Of a DNA stretch of 64,000 bases, positions 55,805 to 64,000 are shown in pieces. The DNA is taken from positions 62,001-126,000 of the forward strand of contig NZ_QXFK01000016.1 in assembly GCF_003581645.1 (NCBI RefSeq), written 5' to 3'. The notes under the pieces were generated by a model. It was not told the origin of the DNA. It did no database searches and saw nothing but the letters and a program-made list of their open reading frames with translations. The stretch is from Pelagerythrobacter aerophilus (GTDB lineage Bacteria; Pseudomonadota; Alphaproteobacteria; Sphingomonadales; Sphingomonadaceae). The stretch's first letter is position 1; each line of letters opens with the position of its first letter. The position numbers were made by a program, and so were the translations under genes.

Positions 55805-55832
55805 CTTGTGTTGCAAATTAGCAACATCATAT
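55805..55832 (+). promoter_or_regulatory. RpoH-like promoter of clpB and shared 20-nt motif
   Basis: CTTGTGT (55805-55811), 13-nt spacer, CATCATAT (55825-55832) fits the sigma-32 consensus CTTGAAA-N13-CCCCATNT reasonably. The transcript would start near 55839, 24 nt before the ATG. The same bases contain TGTGTTGCAAATTAGCAACA (55807-55826), matched 18 of 20 upstream of the TonB receptor at 61773-61792. Confidence 0.45.
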
Positions 55833-55862
55833 CGAGCCGGTAACCAGCATGAGGGATCACCG

Positions 55863-58442
<2,580 letters not shown>

Positions 58443-58466
58443 GGCCCGCAAACGCAGCGAAGCAGT

Positions 58467-58506
58467 ACAAAAAAGGGCCCCGGGGAAACCGGGGCCCTTT
58501 ATCTTT
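58467..58506. terminator. Bidirectional terminator between clpB and TonB receptor
   Basis: AAAGGGCCCCGG (58472-58483) pairs with CCGGGGCCCTTT (58489-58500), GGAAA loop. It has a T-run after it on the plus strand and an A-run before it, giving a T-run on the minus strand. Serves both convergent genes. Confidence 0.9.
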
Positions 58507-58520
58507 AGGCAACGATCACG

Positions 58521-61500
58521 TCAGAACGAGAACGTTGTGTTCACAAAGAACTGGCGACCGAAGTAGTCGAAGCCTGAGTAAAGTGGGGCGTTCCCAATCG
58601 TCGTAACAGCTGCGGAGATCCGCGGGGGCTGCTTGTCGAAGATGTTGCGAACGCCAATGGTGAACTCGAAGTCTTCGGCCACATCGAACTGTACCGAGGC
58701 ATTGTGCAGGAAGTAATCCGGCACTTCCAGGATGTAGTTGTCGCGATAGAGCTGCGCCAGGTCTTCGTCCACCGTCCCGGTCTGCTCATCGTATGCGAAG
58801 TATTCGTACGTTCCCGAACTGCCGTCGATCCAAGTCAGACCGTAACGCAAGAGCACCGAGCCCACATCGTAGGTTGCGTCGAAAGTGCCAACCCAGTCAG
58901 GGGTGACGTAGGTGCCGTTCGCGTCCGTCAGGAACTCATCCTCGAACAGCCGACTGGATTGTTCGGTGTATTTGGTGACGCTGGCGTTCAGCACCAACCG
59001 ATTACCAAAGAGTGCTTCAGTCGCGAAGCGACCGTTGAACTCGAAGCCCTTCACGATGTCTGTAGAGAGGTTAACGTAGCCGTTGTTGACAGTCAGCCGG
59101 TTGCTGGCGTCACGTTCGTGCAGTCGGCAGAAGCCCGCATCCGGATCGAAAGCGGGATCGCTGTAGCAACGGTTGAGGATATTCCCCGCTCCAAGCTGAG
59201 CAACTCCGTTTTCAACCTTGATGTCGAAGTAGTCGAGCGCCAAGCTAAGGCTACCCACTGCAGCCGGAAGCTGAGGCTGAACTACAGCCCCGACCGACCA
59301 GTTGGTGGAAGTCTCGGCTTCGAGACCGAACTCCGCACCGCCAAGGCTGTAGGTCGTAATGCTGTTGTTCTGACTGAACGTGGCTACGTCGATCCCAATC
59401 TGGGCGCAATTCTGCGCGGTGATTGTATCATTCGGCGTATAATCAGCCGGATCGTCCGGGAAGTTATCACTATCGCAGGGGTCGGAACCGCCTCCCAAGA
59501 ACCCGCTTGTCGCGCCCAGGAACTGCTCGGCCAGCGCCGGAGCGCGGTAGGACGTACCGTAGCTGCCGCGGAACCCGAAGCCACGGAACAGTTCCCACTC
59601 GCCCGCGATCTTGAATGTGACGTCGCTGCCGTAGGATTTGTAATCCGTGTAGCGCGCTGAAGCATTCAGATTCAGATTCTCGAAGAACGGACGATCGGCC
59701 AGCAGCGGCACGAAGAGTTCGCCGAAGACCTCTCGCACGCTGTCCGTACCGCGAGTCGGCTCCGATGAAGTCAGGCCGAGCAGGTTGCCCTGAATCGCAT
59801 TCACATCCGGCGTGTCATCGATCCGCTGCTTACGATATTCGGCGCCCAAGGCCAGCTGCACATCTCCGCCGGGGAGAGCAAACAGCGGACCATCGACGGC
59901 GAAGGCAAACGTCGTCTCGCGGAATTTGTTGGTTCCGACGGTGTTCTGCAGAATGTAGTCACGATATGTCTGTGGCAGGCGACCCCCCACCGTGTCTGCA
60001 TTGAGTGGCGGGGCTGCGACGCAGTTCGGGTTGGTTGCCAGGCTCGCGCAGCTGATGGTGCCGTCAGCGTTCTGAACCACGTCGAAAGAATTCGCGATAC
60101 GGTCGGTCAGGAACGACTCGATCTCGTAGGTGCCGTCGGTCCACGACTTGCCCACGTAGAAATCGTAACGCCATCCCGGGAATACGAAGTCACCACGAAT
60201 GCCGCCGCCCGCGCGAACGTAATCAACCTCCTGGCTCGACTCGGTCAGACCGAAGCCGACGAACGCCCGAACACCGAGGAACCCGACACCAGTCGTTTCA
60301 TTGGGGAACGCAAGGATCGAGTTCCGCAGAAACTCGGGAACGAGGGGATTGGGCCTGGCAGGATCGATCGAGCAGGACACCGCGTCACAGCGATCGTCGA
60401 CCAGATACACCGGATAATCCAGCGAAAGCTGCCGATAGAGCGGCGCTTCGGACTTCCGGCGGGTGGCCAGAACTTCTGCATAGAGTTCAGCGTTGCCGAG
60501 AGCATCAAGCTCGTAGGTTCCCGAAAGATAACCAGTGTAGGTTTCGACGGGGGTTATCAGGTATTCCTGCTGGCTCGCGGGATCGAAGCTGTCACGATCG
60601 TAGAGCCCGACACCCAAGTAACCCGGGGTGGCGCCGCCGCCTTGGCCAGGTGCCGGAACGAAGCGGTTGAACGTGCCAAGCGCACCACTTGTACGGCCGA
60701 TGCCTGACCGGCTGCCGGTACCGATCGTGTTGATCGTTACACCCCCGTTGTCGATGGTGAAGCAGTTCCGCGGATCGCCAAGCGGGTAAGGGTCAGCCGA
60801 GCCGAGCGGGGCTCCCTCACCATCGATGTTGCCGGGGATCGGGCACTGCGTGAAGTCGGCATCCGCGAGACGAATTCCGTTGCGCTTGCGATACTCGAGC
60901 GAGCCGATGAGATTCAATCGGTCAGTGCCCAGGCCGAAGGTGGCGGATATACGGCGATCGATGCCGCTGCCCACTTCCGGCACATTGACCTGCGCGTCGA
61001 GCGTGAGGCCGCGCACTTCCTGGTCCGCGATGATGTTCACCACCCCGGCAATCGCATCGGATCCATAGACCGAGGAAGCGCCTGCCTTCAGGATTTCGAT
61101 CCGCTCTACGATGGCTGTCGGAAGCACGTTGAGGTCGGCCGAGAGAACCGCACCGCGGGTACCTGCGGGCGCGAGACGGCGGCCATTGAGCAGAACCAGT
61201 GTACGCGCGGGCCCGAGGCCGCGCAGGCCAAGCGTATTGGCGCCGGTCCCGCCGTCCGTAACGAAGCCGGCGTAGTAGTTATTGATCTGGCCCGAGCCAG
61301 CGGTGACTTCGGCGCTCTGCAGGGCGTCCCCAGCACTGTTGAAACCCGATTGGGTGATCTCGTCCGCCGTAACCACAGTGATGGGCTCGATCGTCGAATA
61401 TTCGTCGCGACGAATGCGCGAGCCAGTCACGACGATCGTATCCCGCTCCGCTGTCGCAGGGGTTTCCTGCACCTCTTCTTCGGCCGGTGCCTGGAGGCTA

Positions 61501-61610
61501 TCATCCTCGGCATCCTGGGCATAAGCGGGCGACGTAAAGGCTGCGAGCGATAGCGCTGCCACTCCGGCGCCAGCGAACAAGCGGGCCTTGCTTACAAAAG
61601 CATTGTTCAT
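58521..61610 (-). CDS. TonB-dependent outer-membrane receptor
   Basis: 1029 residues from the ATG at 61610 (MNNAFVSKARL), with a signal peptide ending near AYAQD. An acidic linker precedes the TonB-box-like region DTIVVTGSRI and the plug (about 60-180: SGFNSAGDALQSAEVTAGSG, LLNGRRLAPAG, GSDAIAGVVNIIAD). The rest is a 22-strand barrel ending in a C-terminal Phe (FFVNTTFSF). The substrate is unknown; sphingomonads use such receptors for glycans, siderophores and other nutrients. No partner enzyme or ECF sigma/anti-sigma pair is adjacent. Codon usage appears more neutral than in neighbouring genes. Confidence 0.93.
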   Translation of the reverse strand: MNNAFVSKARLFAGAGVAALSLAAFTSPAYAQDAEDDSLQAPAEEEVQETPATAERDTIVVTGSRIRRDEYSTIEPITVVTADEITQSGFNSAGDALQSAEVTAGSGQINNYYAGFVTDGGTGANTLGLRGLGPARTLVLLNGRRLAPAGTRGAVLSADLNVLPTAIVERIEILKAGASSVYGSDAIAGVVNIIADQEVRGLTLDAQVNVPEVGSGIDRRISATFGLGTDRLNLIGSLEYRKRNGIRLADADFTQCPIPGNIDGEGAPLGSADPYPLGDPRNCFTIDNGGVTINTIGTGSRSGIGRTSGALGTFNRFVPAPGQGGGATPGYLGVGLYDRDSFDPASQQEYLITPVETYTGYLSGTYELDALGNAELYAEVLATRRKSEAPLYRQLSLDYPVYLVDDRCDAVSCSIDPARPNPLVPEFLRNSILAFPNETTGVGFLGVRAFVGFGLTESSQEVDYVRAGGGIRGDFVFPGWRYDFYVGKSWTDGTYEIESFLTDRIANSFDVVQNADGTISCASLATNPNCVAAPPLNADTVGGRLPQTYRDYILQNTVGTNKFRETTFAFAVDGPLFALPGGDVQLALGAEYRKQRIDDTPDVNAIQGNLLGLTSSEPTRGTDSVREVFGELFVPLLADRPFFENLNLNASARYTDYKSYGSDVTFKIAGEWELFRGFGFRGSYGTSYRAPALAEQFLGATSGFLGGGSDPCDSDNFPDDPADYTPNDTITAQNCAQIGIDVATFSQNNSITTYSLGGAEFGLEAETSTNWSVGAVVQPQLPAAVGSLSLALDYFDIKVENGVAQLGAGNILNRCYSDPAFDPDAGFCRLHERDASNRLTVNNGYVNLSTDIVKGFEFNGRFATEALFGNRLVLNASVTKYTEQSSRLFEDEFLTDANGTYVTPDWVGTFDATYDVGSVLLRYGLTWIDGSSGTYEYFAYDEQTGTVDEDLAQLYRDNYILEVPDYFLHNASVQFDVAEDFEFTIGVRNIFDKQPPRISAAVTTIGNAPLYSGFDYFGRQFFVNTTFSF

Positions 61611-61634
61611 GATTTTCTCAGTCCCCCTAAGAAG

Positions 61635-61652
61635 GCCGGTATGTGTGCCGGC
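61635..61652 (-). other. Leader hairpin before TonB receptor
   Basis: GCCGG (61635-61639) and CCGGC (61648-61652) form a small stem in the untranslated leader, 25 nt before the start codon. Weak evidence for function. Confidence 0.3.
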
Positions 61653-61711
61653 GTTAGACGTAAGGTTAGTGTGACCGTGCAGCGGCCTGCGCGGCATTTA
61701 TTCTGTCCCGA

Positions 61712-61735
61712 TGCGACACGGGGTGGATAGTCGCA
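61712..61735. promoter_or_regulatory. TGCGAC-N12-GTCGCA inverted repeat, TonB-receptor operator candidate
   Basis: TGCGAC (61712-61717) and GTCGCA (61730-61735) are separated by 12 nt, 102-125 nt upstream of the receptor ATG. The spacing places the half-sites on the same helix face. The regulator is unknown. Confidence 0.35.
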
Positions 61736-61772
61736 AATGAAATTAAGCTCTTTTGCGCCGTTCGGCACGGTC

Positions 61773-61792
61773 TGTCGCTAAATTGCAACACA
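61773..61792 (-). promoter_or_regulatory. 20-nt motif shared with the clpB upstream region
   Basis: On the minus strand TGTGTTGCAATTTAGCGACA. It differs from the clpB copy at 55807-55826 in only two positions. It lies 163-182 nt before the receptor start codon. Orientation relative to the gene is the same in both cases. Confidence 0.45.
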
Positions 61793-61818
61793 TCATGGTG
61801 TGCAAGCATCTTTGGCGG

Positions 61819-62373
61819 TTACTCTACCCGTCGCCCCTTCACGCCGTTCTGGCCATCGAAACGGATGAAGTAGCTGCCGAGTGCAGCTTTTTCGATAACG
61901 ACGGGATCGCCGGACTCGACTCTCAGCAGACGCCTGGGCGCATCGCTTACCTGCCAAAGGGCATCGCCTTCCGCGATTCTGAACACGAATGAGTTCGGTG
62001 TGAGATAGCGGACGCTACTGACGGTCGTTTCCAGCCTGTCGAGTTCGTCCTTCTCGCCATCATCGCCCCCGAATATACCCAGGTCGGGAAGCGAGAAGCC
62101 GAATAGACCGCGGCGCGTCTTGCGAACCGCTTCAGCGTCGATAACTCGTAGTTCCCCTTGGTCCGACGCTGCCACGATATCCTTGACGGCTGCATCATAG
62201 CAGGCGAGCCGGACCATGGCGTCGCTCTCAGCCTGACAAGTCTTGAGAGGGGCCAGCAGATCTGGCTGCCCCCTCTCCTGCCCGGCCGACGGTGCGGAAA
62301 GGCATAACAGAGCTATCCCCGCGCATATGATCGGTCGGAGGAGATGCTTTCCCGTTGGCTGCAATCCTGGCAT
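61819..62373 (-). CDS. Exported hypothetical protein with Cys-x-Cys-Tyr-Asp motif
   Basis: 184 residues from the ATG at 62373, with GGGGAAGGG directly upstream; the longer frame lacks such a site. A signal peptide (residues about 10-33) precedes CQAESDAMVRLACYDAAV, a motif found in several small exported or type VI-associated proteins (VasI-like). An SH3-like beta region (about 115-184, TVSSVRYLTPNSFVFRIAEG) follows. Function is unknown. Divergent from the next gene. Confidence 0.8.
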   Translation of the reverse strand: MPGLQPTGKHLLRPIICAGIALLCLSAPSAGQERGQPDLLAPLKTCQAESDAMVRLACYDAAVKDIVAASDQGELRVIDAEAVRKTRRGLFGFSLPDLGIFGGDDGEKDELDRLETTVSSVRYLTPNSFVFRIAEGDALWQVSDAPRRLLRVESGDPVVIEKAALGSYFIRFDGQNGVKGRRVE

Positions 62374-62481
62374 CCCTTCCCCCCGCCCTGTTTCGACTAC
62401 CCGCCGCTCAACGACGTCGTGCAAAAAGACTATTCGCATGCTACGCGAAATTCCAGTATAAAGCATCGGCGTGACCCTTTG

Positions 62482-62497
62482 GAGATCTCGAGATCTC
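62482..62497. promoter_or_regulatory. 16-bp palindrome between divergent genes
   Basis: GAGATCTCGAGATCTC is a perfect palindrome and also a tandem repeat of GAGATCTC. It lies 66 nt before the plus-strand gene and 109 nt before the minus-strand gene. A shared operator is plausible. Confidence 0.4.
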
Positions 62498-62562
62498 GTA
62501 CGCATTATTCCTGCTGGAAGGGTCTACCATCCGAAAAACATTGGATCGGAAAGGCAAGTTGG

Positions 62563-62832
62563 ATGAAGTATCTCTTTTCAGTCGCTGCAACAGTCGCGCT
62601 TACAGTATCAGCCGCGGCTTCCGCACACGGCCAGGCTGAAGATGCCCCCCGGACGTCGGGTGACGACACGGAGGCTTCGCAAAATCGCGTGATTTGCAAG
62701 CGGCAGAAGAACACGGGATCGCGTTTGAGTGCAGAAAAGATATGCTTGACAGCTGCTCAGTGGGCGCAACTCAAGCGTGATCAGCGCGAAGCGACCGAGC
62801 GCACCCAGTCGGCGCGCTGGAAAAGCGACTGA
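62563..62832 (+). CDS. Small exported hypothetical protein
   Basis: 89 residues from the ATG at 62563 (GGAAAGG upstream). Signal peptide MKYLFSVAATVALTVSAAAS, cut near AHGQ. The mature part has NRVICKRQKNTGSRLSAEK and ICLTAAQWAQLKRDQREA, with two Cys that could form a disulfide. Resembles small secreted proteins common in sphingomonads (from memory). Function unknown. Confidence 0.78.
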   Translation: MKYLFSVAATVALTVSAAASAHGQAEDAPRTSGDDTEASQNRVICKRQKNTGSRLSAEKICLTAAQWAQLKRDQREATERTQSARWKSD

Positions 62833-62834
62833 TT

Positions 62835-62868
62835 CTACCGAGTAAGGACCCCGGTCCTTACTCGGTAG
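62835..62868. repeat. Perfect 16-bp inverted repeat at convergent gene ends
   Basis: CTACCGAGTAAGGACC (62835-62850) and GGTCCTTACTCGGTAG (62853-62868) are perfectly complementary with only CC between. The right arm includes the TAA stop and last codons of the sulfotransferase. No T-tract on either side. Confidence 0.75.
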
Positions 62869-64000
62869 CGTAACCCATCCGCTCCGCCCAAGGGTGCAAG
62901 ATGGGTATAACGGGCGTCAGGTGGTCGGCGTAGCGCCGCCAGCGATCGCGGGCGCGTATATAGAGGCGCTCGACAATCTGTGAGTAGCTGGCGGTACGCA
63001 CGAGTCCGCGTGCTTTTGCGATTTCCTCGTGCGCAAGCGACCGCTCGTTGAACTCGAGCCCCAACCATCGGATCAGTGGCTCGAGTTCGTCGCGGGTGTT
63101 GTCCAGTAGTCGCTCATACCGGATCGGTCGAATATCCGCGTCGCATAGGGAGCGCGCTCGTTCCCATGCAGAAAACACGGCGTCGTACGTGCGCGCACTC
63201 TCTTCCAGCGAGGTGAAGCTACGCATCGCGAAGTTCTGTTGAAAGTTCGCGATAAAGCAACTCAGCACCACATCGTAGGGATGCCGTTCCGCGAGCACGA
63301 TTTTTGCGTTGGGAAAGAGGCGGTGAATGAGCGGCAGACGGGTCATGTTGAGAGGATGCTTGTCTACAAGTCGCAGCGATTCGTCCCAACCACAGGTGCG
63401 TGCGGTGGCAAAATACTGCGACCGCAATTCTTTCGTCCGGTCCAATGAGAGCGTTGCCAGATCTTCCCCGCCCAGCGCGTTCGCCACGCTCGCCAGTATC
63501 GGTCGCTCTTCCAATACGGAAAGCTCTGGCTGACCCATGAGCATGGTGTCGAGCAGCGTCGTACCCGAGCGTGGAAAGCCGACCAAAAATACCGGATCCT
63601 GCTGCTCACCTGCGAGGTCGACCTCGGTCCAACTTTCGAACCAATCACGCGTCCAGCGCTCCGCGTTGCGCTCCACAGTCTCGCGGAAGGTCGGGCCTTG
63701 GACTGGAGCCGAATCAGTGACAGCCGCTTCGTTCATGCGCTCGAAGGCGGCAAATGCAGCGGCCGTGTCGTCACGGCGGTCAGCGATCGCCCCGATCAAG
63801 TGCAGGCGCCTCATGGGATGGACCGTCTCCGGAATGCCCCGTGCCAACTCCGCAGCGTCATCGAAGCGACCTTCGCGTTGCGCCTGCCAAGCAAGGAGGA
63901 AGGCGGCTTCAGGCGGTGCATTTACGCCGTCGATCCGGTTGATCAACGCTGCCAGATCGTCAACCCGGTTAAGCGCCTCGTACAAACGACCGAGCTCAAT
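62858..64000 (-). CDS. TPR-linked sulfotransferase, N-terminus cut by window edge
   Basis: Open from base 64000 (no start in window), 380 residues visible. The visible N-terminal part is TPR-like helical (AAFLLAWQAQREGRFDDAAE, AFERMNEAAV). The sulfotransferase domain starts with the PAPS 5-prime phosphate loop VFLVGFPRSGTTLLDTMLM, and the 3-prime phosphate region is VLAERHPYDVVLSCF. Domain fusion of TPR and sulfotransferase is common in alphaproteobacteria and suggests modification of polysaccharide or protein. Acceptor is unknown. Confidence 0.9.
   Translation of the reverse strand: MELGRLYEALNRVDDLAALINRIDGVNAPPEAAFLLAWQAQREGRFDDAAELARGIPETVHPMRRLHLIGAIADRRDDTAAAFAAFERMNEAAVTDSAPVQGPTFRETVERNAERWTRDWFESWTEVDLAGEQQDPVFLVGFPRSGTTLLDTMLMGQPELSVLEERPILASVANALGGEDLATLSLDRTKELRSQYFATARTCGWDESLRLVDKHPLNMTRLPLIHRLFPNAKIVLAERHPYDVVLSCFIANFQQNFAMRSFTSLEESARTYDAVFSAWERARSLCDADIRPIRYERLLDNTRDELEPLIRWLGLEFNERSLAHEEIAKARGLVRTASYSQIVERLYIRARDRWRRYADHLTPVIPILHPWAERMGYATE

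Overview
The window is a high-GC chromosomal segment from an alphaproteobacterium, most likely Sphingomonadales and close to Erythrobacteraceae (inferred from family content, no database search was run). Supporting signs are a ChpT-type phosphotransferase of the CtrA phosphorelay, an alphaproteobacterial RpoH, a TIGR02186-type protein beside a TauE/SafE permease, an ATP12-family chaperone, a STAS-MlaE fusion permease, a TorF-like porin and a very long TonB-dependent receptor. About 65 genes are packed tightly on both strands. Many start codons overlap the preceding stop by 1 or 4 nt. I see no prophage, insertion sequence, integrase or CRISPR array. The only gap above 300 bases without a protein gene (about 22750-23273) holds the RNase P RNA.

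Layout. 1-2.2 kb (minus): ParA-like ATPase, RHH-like partner and a TPR lipoprotein cut by the left edge. 2.4-5.8 kb: Sel1/SPOR envelope protein, DUF418 membrane protein, then bfd and bfr (iron storage) with a palindromic operator candidate. 5.9-9.3 kb: der, DUF2721, CHAP hydrolase and two small proteins. 9.4-13.9 kb: tRNA-Leu(UAG), then a proteostasis block tig-clpP-clpX. 13.9-19.9 kb: zinc-type CDF pump with mtgA, a divergent HxlR/SDR pair, M23 peptidase plus membrane LytTR regulator, rpoH. 20-23.2 kb: rluD, then JAMM peptidase, chpT, amidase and rnpB. 23.3-28.9 kb: ugd with a metallophosphatase, TorF porin, SIMPL protein, gloA, nhaA. 29-35.1 kb: NfrB-like glycosyltransferase with its NfrA-C-like partner, TauE/SafE with TIGR02186, HerA-like ATPase. 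35.1-42.3 kb: queE, valS and the Mla lipid-transport operon. 42.3-45.4 kb (minus): five-gene operon crcB-rluC-HAD-small membrane protein-ATP12. 45.5-50 kb: rpsU, FKBP and gatCAB. 49.8-55.6 kb: VOC protein, DUF2200, a small beta-rich protein, a long M16 peptidase, a second HerA/DUF87 ATPase. 55.6-58.4 kb: clpB with an unusually structured upstream region. 58.5-64 kb: TonB receptor, two small exported proteins and a TPR-sulfotransferase cut by the right edge.

How it fits together. Protein quality control (tig, clpP, clpX, clpB, rpoH, FKBP, M16) and envelope construction or remodelling (mtgA, amidase, M23, CHAP, Mla, SPOR proteins, ugd, NfrB-like) dominate. No single obvious new defence or biosynthetic island is present. 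The most intriguing signals are non-coding: a 20-nt motif shared by the clpB and TonB-receptor upstream regions, competing hairpins and an operator-like palindrome before clpB, and a perfect 16-bp inverted repeat at a convergent gene end. Among genes, the reduced NfrB/NfrA-C pair, the histone-H1-like tail on trigger factor and the ParA/RHH/lipoprotein set deserve follow-up.
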